Below, in pieces: positions 1-5,299 of a DNA stretch of 5,861 nucleotides. The DNA comes from an uncultured Anaerolineales bacterium (GTDB taxonomy: Bacteria > Chloroflexota > Anaerolineae > Anaerolineales > Villigracilaceae): the NCBI GenBank assembly GCA_937928015.1, contig CALFXA010000196.1, positions 1 through 5,861 of the forward strand, in the 5' to 3' direction. Position 1 is the stretch's first letter, and every line of letters starts with the position of its first letter. The translations under genes were made by a program, and so were the position numbers. The notes under the pieces are model-generated. The model had not been told where the DNA came from, did not search any database, and was given only the letters and a program-made list of their open reading frames with translations.

Positions 1-46
1 ACCACCGAGATCTACACTCTTTCCCTACACGACGCTCTTCCGATCT
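1..46 (+). other. Untrimmed Illumina P5/TruSeq read-1 adapter (not genomic)
   Basis: Bases 1-46 match the standard Illumina P5/TruSeq universal adapter from its 13th base through its last base, ending in the familiar GCTCTTCCGATCT. Only the first 12 bases of the oligonucleotide are absent. The match stops exactly at the adapter's 3' end, and from base 47 the sequence reads as a conserved protein-coding frame. This stretch is a library artefact at a contig end and should be masked. Reading frames that cross it, on either strand, have no biological meaning here. Confidence 0.98.
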
Positions 47-1012
47 GTCCAGGACTTGGTACGTGTCGAGCATCTGACCAAATATTTCCCCGTGCGCGCC
101 GGGTTGATGCAGCGCATCGTCAACTGGGTGAAGGCCGTGGACGACGTCTCCTTCACCGTGAAGCAAGGCGAGACGCTTGGCCTGGTGGGCGAATCAGGCT
201 GCGGCAAGACGACCGTCGGCCGCTCGATGCTGCGGTTGATCGAACCCACCTCGGGCGCGGTCGAGTTCGACGGCAAGGATGTGCTTAAACTGCGCGGCAA
301 TGATCTAAAACATGTTCGCCGCGATATGCAGATCATCTTCCAGGACCCGTATGCTTCGCTCGATCCGCGCGTGCCCATCGGCGAGTCGATCATGGAAGGC
401 TTGCACATTCACAATATCGGTTCGCCCAAAGAGCGTTTCGACATGATGCTCGACACGCTCAAGAAGGTGGGCCTCGAAGATTATCATGCCCGCCGTTACC
501 CGCACGAGTTCTCGGGCGGACAGCGTCAGCGCATCGGCATCGCCCGCGCCTTGGCCCTGCGCCCCAAGTTCATCGTGTGCGATGAGCCGGTCTCGGCGCT
601 GGATGTCTCGATCCAGTCGCAGGTGCTGAACATCCTTAATGATTTACAGCAGGAGTTCGGCCTGACTTATCTGTTCGTGGCACATAACCTGAGCGTGGTG
701 GAGCACATCTCCACCCGCGTGGCGGTGATGTACCTCGGCAAGATGGTGGAACTGACCGGGCGCGAAGAGTTGTACCGCAACCCCCTGCATCCGTATACCA
801 AGGCGCTTATGTCGGCCATCCCTGTGCCGAATCCGAAGCTGAAGCGCCAACGCACGATCCTCAAGGGCGATGTGCCCAGCCCGCTCAACCCGCCCAAGGG
901 TTGCCGTTTTCACCCGCGCTGCCCCATCGCAGACAAGATCTGCGGTGAGCAGGAACCCGAGTTCCGCGAGGCGGTGCCCGGTCATTTTGTGGCCTGTTGG
1001 ATGGTCAAGTAA
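47..1012 (+). CDS. Oligopeptide/dipeptide ABC transporter ATP-binding protein (OppF/DppF family), 5'-truncated
   Basis: This is the cytoplasmic ATPase that powers a peptide or nickel-type ABC importer, normally working with a second ATPase, two permeases and a binding protein, none of which is in the window. Numbering from the TTG at 56: Walker A GESGCGKT at 45-52, Q-loop Gln96, signature FSGGQ at 152-156, Walker B with Asp176-Glu177, and switch His210. After about residue 230 comes the C-terminal oligopeptide-transporter extension ([10 protein letters not shown], then the Cys-containing CRFHPRCP segment) that marks the OppF/DppF group. The frame is open upstream to base 47, where adapter begins, so the TTG at 56 is probably an internal leucine codon. 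The true start and only a few residues appear to be missing. Substrate specificity cannot be read from the ATPase. The response-regulator gene starts 8 bases after the TAA. Confidence 0.95.
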   Translation, partial: VQDLVRVEHLTKYFPVRAGLMQRIVNWVKAVDDVSFTVKQGETLGLVGESGCGKTTVGRSMLRLIEPTSGAVEFDGKDVLKLRGNDLKHVRRDMQIIFQDPYASLDPRVPIGESIMEGLHIHNIGSPKERFDMMLDTLKKVGLEDYHARRYPHEFSGGQRQRIGIARALALRPKFIVCDEPVSALDVSIQSQVLNILNDLQQEFGLTYLFVAHNLSVVEHISTRVAVMYLGKMVELTGREELYRNPLHPYTKALMSAIPVPNPKLKRQRTILKGDVPSPLNPPKGCRFHPRCPIADKICGEQEPEFREAVPGHFVACWMVK

Positions 1013-1014
1013 GG
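1010..1014 (+). promoter_or_regulatory. Ribosome binding site selecting the ATG at 1021
   Basis: TAAGG, overlapping the stop codon of the upstream transporter gene, lies 6 bases before the ATG at 1021. It supports that ATG over the in-frame TTG at 997, which would add eight residues inside the transporter gene and put a charged stretch before the first beta strand of the receiver domain. The match to the anti-Shine-Dalgarno is partial, so translation may depend on coupling to the upstream gene. Confidence 0.55.
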
Positions 1015-1020
1015 TTTTCT

Positions 1021-2112
1021 ATGGCACCCTCGATTCTTCTTGTCGACGATCAGCGAGATATCCTGCGGTTGTTGCGTTCCGCCCTGAACACCATCGGGCA
1101 TGAACTCGACATCATCGAGGCGCCCTCCGGCGAGGAAGCCATGCTCGAAGCCTCGCGCCGTCATATCGACCTGCTGGTGGTGGATTATCTGCTGCCCGGC
1201 ATGACCGGCATCGAACTGGTGCACAAGATTCGTGGACGCCATCCTGAGGTCAAGGTCATTCTGGTCTCGGGCATGTCCGACCGCAAGGCGCGCGACGAGA
1301 TGATCAATGCCGGCGCAGTCGCCATGTTCGACAAGCCCATTCCCCTGGCCGATTTCCTCGACTCGGTCGAGCGCAGCCTGGGATTGGTTCGCACCATCTT
1401 CCCCCCTGAGACCTCCGAAAAAAGCGCCCGCCAGCAAAGCCGACTCTCCGATCTGCTGGCCAACTTCCGTCAGGACGTCAAGGCCCAGGCGGTCTTCCTG
1501 CTCAGCGACCGTGGCCGGGTATTGGTCCGTGCCGGTGAGTTGTACGACAGCAGTATGGAGGTCTCGCTGATCTCGGCCCTGATGGCCATCTTCAGCGCCG
1601 GCTTGAAGGTCTCGAAGTTCATCCACCAGGATAATTTGGAAAGTTTCTATGTTTTCAACGGCGGCGACCAGGACCTGCTCTTCATCCCGGTCAACCCGAT
1701 GTATGCCCTGCTCCTTGCGGGCAAGGGACTGGCCGATCGCGAAACCGTGCTCGACACGGTCCAATCCCTGTTGGCTGTGCGGGACGAAGTGGACAAGTCT
1801 CTGCGGAACCTTGGCGTGACGGGACAACTCTCTATTCCCGAAGCGCAGGCTCCAACGCCCGCATCTGCTCCCGCTCCCACGACTCCTGCCAAACTCCCCG
1901 AACGGCCCGAGACCATTCAGTATGTCGAACCGCCGACCATGGCTGAGATGGAGAACCTGTTCAAACAGGCCAAAAAGAAGAAGATGAAGACCGGCGAACT
2001 GGACGCCTTTTGGGGCGAGGCTGCTGTCAAACACAGCAATGCCCCCACCAATCCAGATGTCATCTCGTACGATCAGGCCCGTCAGCTCGGCTTGATGCCC
2101 GACGACGAGTAA
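1021..2112 (+). CDS. Response regulator with receiver domain and Roadblock/LC7-like output domain
   Basis: A 363-residue cytoplasmic protein. Residues 4-122 form a CheY-type receiver domain: acidic pair Asp9-Asp10, phospho-acceptor Asp55 in LLVVDYLLPG, Ser83 in the Thr/Ser switch position, and Lys105 followed by Pro106. All catalytic positions are present, so it should accept phosphate from a histidine kinase; none is encoded nearby. Residues about 138-255 resemble a Roadblock/LC7 (MglB-like) fold: a hydrophobic strand ending in a DRG turn, a helix, then two strands around 208-235. I infer this from pattern and have no profile match. A Pro/Ala/Thr linker follows (about 273-297), then a Lys-rich helix (KKKKMK) and a tail ending in LMPDDE. 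There is no DNA-binding, GGDEF or HD domain, so the output is probably protein-protein interaction, possibly with a small Ras-like GTPase. It lies 8 bases after the transporter gene and may be co-transcribed with it. Confidence 0.85.
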   Translation: MAPSILLVDDQRDILRLLRSALNTIGHELDIIEAPSGEEAMLEASRRHIDLLVVDYLLPGMTGIELVHKIRGRHPEVKVILVSGMSDRKARDEMINAGAVAMFDKPIPLADFLDSVERSLGLVRTIFPPETSEKSARQQSRLSDLLANFRQDVKAQAVFLLSDRGRVLVRAGELYDSSMEVSLISALMAIFSAGLKVSKFIHQDNLESFYVFNGGDQDLLFIPVNPMYALLLAGKGLADRETVLDTVQSLLAVRDEVDKSLRNLGVTGQLSIPEAQAPTPASAPAPTTPAKLPERPETIQYVEPPTMAEMENLFKQAKKKKMKTGELDAFWGEAAVKHSNAPTNPDVISYDQARQLGLMPDDE

Positions 2113-2117
2113 TCGTA

Positions 2118-2146
2118 TTGCCCGCCCGTCCAGCCTGTGATACAAT
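2118..2146 (+). promoter_or_regulatory. Sigma-70-type promoter for tRNA-Gln
   Basis: A -35 box TTGCCC (2118-2123, 4 of 6 matches to consensus), a 17-base spacer and a -10 box TACAAT (2141-2146, 5 of 6) preceded by a TGA extended -10 element at 2138-2140. Initiation would fall near 2153, about 5 bases before the mature tRNA. The promoter begins only 5 bases after the stop codon of the response-regulator gene. Spacing, extended element and position together make this a convincing call by eye. Confidence 0.75.
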
Positions 2147-2157
2147 CCTGCCCGCAC

Positions 2158-2231
2158 TGGGGCATGGTGCAACGGCAGCACACCAGCCTTTGGAGCTGTG
2201 GATCTTGGTTCGAGTCCAGGTGCCCCAGCCA
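2158..2231 (+). tRNA. trnQ: tRNA-Gln (anticodon UUG), CCA encoded
   Basis: The cloverleaf folds by hand. The 7-bp acceptor stem TGGGGCA (2158-2164) pairs with TGCCCCA (2221-2227). The D-arm stem GTGC/GCAC (2167-2170 with 2178-2181) closes a loop containing GG. In the anticodon arm (2183-2199) the outermost pair is a C-U mismatch and the loop CTTTGGA places TTG at 2190-2192. The T arm at 2204-2220 has loop TTCGAGT. Discriminator G2228 is followed by a genome-encoded CCA (2229-2231). The UUG anticodon and the U1-A72 end pair, typical of glutamine tRNAs, agree. It reads CAA and, by wobble, CAG codons. It has its own promoter and terminator, so it appears to be a monocistronic unit. Confidence 0.97.
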
Positions 2232-2237
2232 CACTTT

Positions 2238-2258
2238 CCCGCGTACGCGGGGCTTTTT
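2238..2258 (+). terminator. Intrinsic terminator of tRNA-Gln
   Basis: The perfect palindrome CCCGCGTACGCGGG (2238-2251) forms a GC-rich hairpin with a small central loop. It is followed by GC and a run of five T (2254-2258). It starts 6 bases after the CCA end of the tRNA, a normal spacing for a stand-alone tRNA unit. Confidence 0.85.
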
Positions 2259-2262
2259 CTCT

Positions 2263-2308
2263 AAACAGGTCTTACGGTCCCAGGCGGGCGTAGGCCTGTT
2301 TTATTTTT
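2263..2308 (+). terminator. Second, longer terminator-like hairpin upstream of glmU
   Basis: Bases 2263-2271 pair with 2293-2301 (nine pairs, one G-U). After a one-base bulge, 2273-2276 pair with 2289-2292. After a two-base bulge, CCC 2279-2281 pairs with GGG 2286-2288 around an AGGC tetraloop. The 3' side runs into TTTTATTTTT (2299-2308). A shorter alternative fold (2281-2285 with 2294-2298) uses the same T-tract. It may be a back-up terminator for the tRNA unit or a conditional attenuator in the glmU leader; the sequence does not decide between these. Confidence 0.65.
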
Positions 2309-2310
2309 AC

Positions 2311-2352
2311 CTCACCCCCAGCCCCTCTCCTGAAAGAAGAGGGAAGAGGAGA
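2311..2352 (+). repeat. C-rich/purine-rich segment overlapping the glmU ribosome binding site
   Basis: CTCACCCCCAGCCCCTCTCC (2311-2330) is followed by a purine-rich stretch. It resembles a family of intergenic palindromic repeats with a CTCACCCCC-x-GCCCCTCTCC core that I recall from several bacterial genomes; only one copy is in this window, so repeat status is inference. Two mutually exclusive pairings are visible: CCCTCT 2323-2328 with AGAGGG 2338-2343, and TCTCCT 2326-2331 with AGGAGA 2347-2352. The second would cover the glmU Shine-Dalgarno sequence GAGGAG (2346-2351), which sits 6 bases before the ATG. Confidence 0.4.
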
Positions 2353-2357
2353 CGATA

Positions 2358-3713
2358 ATGAAGATTACAGCCATCCTGCTCGCGGCCGGGCAGGGAACCC
2401 GCATGAAGTCCAGCCTGCCAAAGGTGTTGCACCCCGTGGCGGGCCAACCGATGATCTGGCACGCGCTCGAAGCCATCAAGATGTCCACCACCGAGAAGCC
2501 GGTCGTGGTGGTCGGGCATGGCGCGGAAGCGGTCGTGACCTATCTCGACGGCGCGGCCCAGACCGTCTTGCAGGAGCCGCAACTGGGCACGGGTCATGCC
2601 GTGATGCAGGCGGAATCGCTTCTGAAAGGGAAATCCGACCTGGTCGTCGTCTGCTATAGCGACATGCCGCTGTTGCGCGGTGAGACGTTGCAAGCGTTGG
2701 TCGAAACGCAGAGAGCCAACCAGGGACCTATCTCCATGTTGACGGTGGTGGCCGACGATCCGCGCGGGTTCGGCCGCATCGTCCGCAAGACGGATCGGAC
2801 CGTGGCGGCCATCGTCGAAGAATATGTCGCCACCGAAGAGCAGAAGCGTATCAAAGAACTCAACGTGGGCGGATACTGCTTCGATGCCAATTGGTTGTGG
2901 GATGCCCTGCATCGTATCCCGCTGTCGCCGAAGGGTGAGTATTACCTGACCGATACGGTGGAACTGGCCGTGCGGGGTGGCCTGCCCGTACAGGCCACCG
3001 TCATGGATGATCTGGAAGAGACGATTGGCGTCAACACACGTATTCATCTGTCCGAGGTCGAGGCCGCCATGCGCCGTCGCATCAACCAAATGCACATGCT
3101 CAACGGCGTGACCCTGATCGATCCCGCCGCGACCTACATCGAAGCCGGCGTGTCCATCGGCCGCGACACGACTATCATGCCCAATACCTACCTGCAGGGA
3201 AAGACCGAGATCGGCGAAGGCAACGTTATCGGCCCGAATAGCATCATCCGCAACTCGAAGATCGGCAACCGCTGCAAAGTCCTGGCCGTCGACATGGAAG
3301 GCGCCTGGCTCGAAGACGATGTGGACATGGGTCCGTTCGCGCGCCTGCGTAAGGGAGCGCATCTGGGCAACCACGTCCATATGGGCAATTTCGGTGAGGT
3401 CAAAGACTCGTACCTGCACGACGGCGTCAAGATGGGACACTTCTCCTACATCGGCAATGCGGACATCGGCTCCGAGACCAATATCGGCGCGGGTACCATC
3501 ACCTGCAATTATGATGGCGAGAAGAAGCATCCCACCACCATCGGTGAAAATGTCTTCATCGGTTCGGATACCATGCTGGTGGCCCCGCTCAAGTTGGGTG
3601 ACGGCGCACGCACGGGGGCAGGTTCGGTGGTGACCAAGGATGTGGCCGACGACACGCTTGTGGTGGGTGTCCCCGCCCGCGCGATCAAAAAATTGGAACG
3701 CAAGAAGAAATAG
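2358..3713 (+). CDS. glmU: Bifunctional UDP-GlcNAc pyrophosphorylase / glucosamine-1-phosphate acetyltransferase
   Basis: GlmU catalyses the last two steps to UDP-N-acetylglucosamine in the cytoplasm: acetylation of glucosamine-1-phosphate with acetyl-CoA, then uridylyl transfer from UTP. The product feeds peptidoglycan and surface glycans. The 451 residues are close to the family's usual length of about 456. The N-terminal uridyltransferase half (1 to about 228) has LAAGQGTRM at 8-16, Lys22 in LPKVLH, QLGTGHA at 75-81, metal-binding Asp102 and Asn226. The C-terminal left-handed beta-helix has hexapeptide repeats from about 250 and the acetyltransferase residues Arg331, Lys349, His361, Tyr364, Asn375, Asn384-Tyr385 and Lys390, aligning with E. 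coli Arg333, Lys351, His363, Tyr366, Asn377, Asn386-Tyr387 and Lys392. Both activities should be intact. One small difference is Tyr-Val at 156-157, where E. coli has Lys-Asp. A GAGGAG ribosome site supports the start. No clear promoter lies between the upstream hairpin and the ATG. Confidence 0.98.
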   Translation: MKITAILLAAGQGTRMKSSLPKVLHPVAGQPMIWHALEAIKMSTTEKPVVVVGHGAEAVVTYLDGAAQTVLQEPQLGTGHAVMQAESLLKGKSDLVVVCYSDMPLLRGETLQALVETQRANQGPISMLTVVADDPRGFGRIVRKTDRTVAAIVEEYVATEEQKRIKELNVGGYCFDANWLWDALHRIPLSPKGEYYLTDTVELAVRGGLPVQATVMDDLEETIGVNTRIHLSEVEAAMRRRINQMHMLNGVTLIDPAATYIEAGVSIGRDTTIMPNTYLQGKTEIGEGNVIGPNSIIRNSKIGNRCKVLAVDMEGAWLEDDVDMGPFARLRKGAHLGNHVHMGNFGEVKDSYLHDGVKMGHFSYIGNADIGSETNIGAGTITCNYDGEKKHPTTIGENVFIGSDTMLVAPLKLGDGARTGAGSVVTKDVADDTLVVGVPARAIKKLERKKK

Positions 3714-3720
3714 TTTTTTG

Positions 3721-3744
3721 GAACGCGGACCCGGGTCCGCATTC
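3721..3744 (+). promoter_or_regulatory. Perfect palindromic hairpin between glmU and cdd (weak terminator or attenuator)
   Basis: GCGGACCCGGGTCCGC (3725-3740) is a perfect 16-base palindrome. Flanking bases GAA (3721-3723) and TTC (3742-3744) extend the symmetry after one mismatch. Only a weak T-tract (TTCTTTC) follows, while a run of six T (3714-3719) lies before the stem, directly after the glmU stop. This argues for a weak terminator, partial attenuator or 3'-end stabiliser for glmU mRNA with read-through into cdd. A dimeric-protein operator cannot be excluded. Confidence 0.55.
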
Positions 3745-3769
3745 TTTCACTACACTCGAAGGAAATATC

Positions 3770-4183
3770 ATGACCATCACCCTGACTGCTCAGGAACGCC
3801 AACACCTGATCCAACTGGCCAACGAAATCCGCAAGAACGCCTATGTACCGTATTCTCACTATCCTGTGGGCGCGGCCTTGCGCTCGAAGAACGGGCGCGT
3901 CTTCACGGGCGTCAACGTGGAAAGCGCCGCCTATCCCACCACCATGTGCGCCGAGCGGACAGCCGTTTTCAAGGCAGTCTCGGAAGGCGAGCGCGAGTTC
4001 GATGTCATTGCGGTCGTGACCGATAACGGCGGCTCGCCCTGCGGTTCCTGCCGACAGGTGCTGGCCGAGTTCGGCCTCGACATCGTGGTGCTGATCGCCG
4101 ATGGCGAAGGCCGCCTCCATCACGAGGTGCCTCTGTCCGACCTGCTGCCCGAAGCCTTCACGCCCAGTCACCTGCCTGGATAA
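3770..4183 (+). CDS. cdd: Cytidine deaminase
   Basis: Hydrolytically deaminates cytidine and deoxycytidine to uridine and deoxyuridine in pyrimidine salvage; cytoplasmic. At 137 residues it matches the short homotetrameric class, such as the Bacillus enzyme. Visible motifs: substrate-binding Asn49 and Glu51 in GVNVESAAY, then the zinc and catalytic signature with Cys60, catalytic Glu62 (MCAERTA), Cys91 and Cys94 (PCGSCRQ). Three cysteine ligands are characteristic of the tetrameric enzymes. The AAGGA ribosome site at 3759-3763 lies 6 bases before the ATG. It is followed after only 3 bases by recO, so the two are probably co-transcribed and translationally coupled. Whether it has its own promoter or depends on read-through from glmU is unclear. 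Confidence 0.97.
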   Translation: MTITLTAQERQHLIQLANEIRKNAYVPYSHYPVGAALRSKNGRVFTGVNVESAAYPTTMCAERTAVFKAVSEGEREFDVIAVVTDNGGSPCGSCRQVLAEFGLDIVVLIADGEGRLHHEVPLSDLLPEAFTPSHLPG

Positions 4184-4186
4184 CCC

Positions 4187-4945
4187 GTGGCCGATTTTCG
4201 CTCGCTGCGCGCCGAGGCCATCGTCCTGCGTCACACTGACTGGGGTGAGGCCGACCGTCTGCTCACGTTGTACACGCGCGAGCAGGGCAAGGTGCGCGCG
4301 GTAGCCAAGGGTGCGCGCAAGATCAATTCACGCAAGGCGGGTCATCTCGAACCGTTTACGCATGTCAAACTTCAACTTGCCAGGGGCCGCGACCTGTTGA
4401 TCGTGACCCAGGCTGAGAGCGTGGACGCCTACCAACCCCTGCGCGAGGACCTGACGCGTATGAGCGCCGCTGCCTACGTGGTCGAACTGCTCGACCGCTT
4501 CGTGCCCGACGAGGAGGTCTCCGTCCCATCGCTGTATCGCCTGCTGACGGAGACCCTCGCCCGCCTGGCCTCCGAATCCGACCCCTGGCTGCCCGTCCGC
4601 TATTACGAGATGCGTCTGCTCGATTTCCTGGGGTTCCGCCCGCAACTGTTCGAGTGCGCCAACTGCGGACGGGAGATTCTGCCCGAGGATCAATTCTTCT
4701 CGTACAGTGCGGGCGGCGCCATCTGTCCTCGCTGCGGGGAAGGGTTGCGCGGATTGCATAAGATCTCCATTGAGGCGCTCAAATACCTGCGCCATTTTCA
4801 GCGCAGCACCTATCGTGACGCCCAGCGCGCTCATCCCGAAGCCGACACACGGCGCGAGATGGAGACGCTCATGCAGGGTTACTTTACCCATCTGCTCGAG
4901 CGCGAGTTGAAGACCCCGGGCTTTATCAAATCCATTCAGAAGTGA
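4187..4945 (+). CDS. recO: DNA repair protein RecO
   Basis: RecO acts in the RecFOR pathway: it binds single-stranded DNA and SSB and, with RecR, helps load RecA at gaps; it also anneals complementary strands. The 252 residues match the family length. The N-terminal OB-fold is visible at about 6-80, with the typical opening AIVLRHTDWGEADRLLTLYT and AVAKGARK. A helical region follows, then a four-cysteine zinc site at Cys157, Cys160, Cys180 and Cys183 (CANC and CPRC), present in many but not all RecO proteins. The start is a GTG 3 bases after the cdd stop, with no strong Shine-Dalgarno sequence, which suggests translational coupling. RecF and RecR are not in the window. Confidence 0.95.
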   Translation: MADFRSLRAEAIVLRHTDWGEADRLLTLYTREQGKVRAVAKGARKINSRKAGHLEPFTHVKLQLARGRDLLIVTQAESVDAYQPLREDLTRMSAAAYVVELLDRFVPDEEVSVPSLYRLLTETLARLASESDPWLPVRYYEMRLLDFLGFRPQLFECANCGREILPEDQFFSYSAGGAICPRCGEGLRGLHKISIEALKYLRHFQRSTYRDAQRAHPEADTRREMETLMQGYFTHLLERELKTPGFIKSIQK

Positions 4946-4951
4946 AAGCAG

Positions 4952-5266
4952 ATGTGGAAGGTTGACTTTGCAGTGAATGGTCCTCTCCCATTGACAGCTT
5001 TCCTCGGCGTGGATGGTTCGCTGGTCTTCGAAGAAATGGATCATGTCTTGGCGGTGAGTCCGCCTCGCAAAATGGACTTATACCGTCTTCTGCTTCTGGC
5101 CTTTGGAAATGTGGAATACGTTGCAGACGATACCCCCGATAAACGCCTATTTCACATTTTGCAGGCCCTGTCTGACCTTGACCATTGGCGGTCGCTGGAT
5201 GAGGTGGAAACCTGGTTACTGGAACACGATATCCCCTTCTTGAAAATGCACCAGGTCTGTAAATGA
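4952..5266 (+). CDS. Hypothetical protein, 104 residues, distal gene of the cdd-recO group
   Basis: I do not recognise this family. The protein is soluble-looking, acidic to neutral, rich in Leu and Asp, with no signal peptide, transmembrane segment, Cys pair or catalytic motif. The N-terminal part (about 1-35) looks like beta strands with a GVDGSLVF turn. The rest looks helical, with segments DLYRLLLLAFG, KRLFHILQAL and LDEVETWLLEH. The ATG is 6 bases after the recO stop and has only a weak ribosome site; an in-frame ATG at 5036 would give a shorter product. Base composition is visibly more AT-rich than in recO and cdd, suggesting a different history or relaxed codon selection. Tight spacing and the terminator right after its stop support its being the last gene of this transcript. 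A small recO-linked accessory role is possible but unsupported. Confidence 0.65.
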   Translation: MWKVDFAVNGPLPLTAFLGVDGSLVFEEMDHVLAVSPPRKMDLYRLLLLAFGNVEYVADDTPDKRLFHILQALSDLDHWRSLDEVETWLLEHDIPFLKMHQVCK

Positions 5267-5299
5267 GTAGAGCGAGGATATTCCTCGCTCTACTTTTTT
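5267..5299 (+). terminator. Strong intrinsic terminator ending the cdd-recO group
   Basis: Bases 5267-5278 pair perfectly with 5282-5293 (12 bp), leaving a TAT loop, and are followed by six T (5294-5299). The stem begins directly after the TGA of the 104-residue ORF. It also contains the TAG stop (5290-5292) of the minus-strand gene. The T-run on the plus strand encodes the Lys-Lys end of that protein on the other strand. Read on the minus strand the hairpin is followed only by a short TCATTT, so termination in that direction should be weaker. Confidence 0.92.

Noticed and set aside
56..58. TTG at 56 as the authentic start of the ABC ATPase
   Set aside because: The frame stays open up to the adapter junction and no ribosome site exists because the upstream bases are adapter. 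It is better read as an internal codon of a truncated gene.
2208..2231. Integration (att) site at the 3' end of tRNA-Gln
   Set aside because: tRNA 3' ends are common phage and island targets, but there is no integrase gene and I see no duplicated tRNA end elsewhere in the window.
982..2232. Long minus-strand open frame opposite the response-regulator gene
   Set aside because: It overlaps the whole receiver-domain gene and the tRNA, and its translation has no recognisable motif. It is a by-product of high GC content, while the plus strand has clear conserved residues.
2010..2264. Plus-strand open frame running through the tRNA and its terminator
   Set aside because: It overlaps the response-regulator end, the promoter, the tRNA and a terminator, so it cannot be a real gene.
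2232..2357. Riboswitch, T-box or glmS-type ribozyme upstream of glmU
   Set aside because: The gap is short and lacks the conserved T-box sequence or any known riboswitch core I can recognise. Only terminator-like stems and a repeat-like stretch are visible.
2307..3530. Long minus-strand open frame opposite glmU
   Set aside because: It is His/Asp/Gly-rich low-information translation antisense to an unmistakable GlmU with all catalytic residues. It has no ribosome site or family resemblance.
4328..5044. Minus-strand open frame opposite recO
   Set aside because: It is antisense to the conserved RecO frame, has no motif, and runs across the recO/hypothetical gene boundary.
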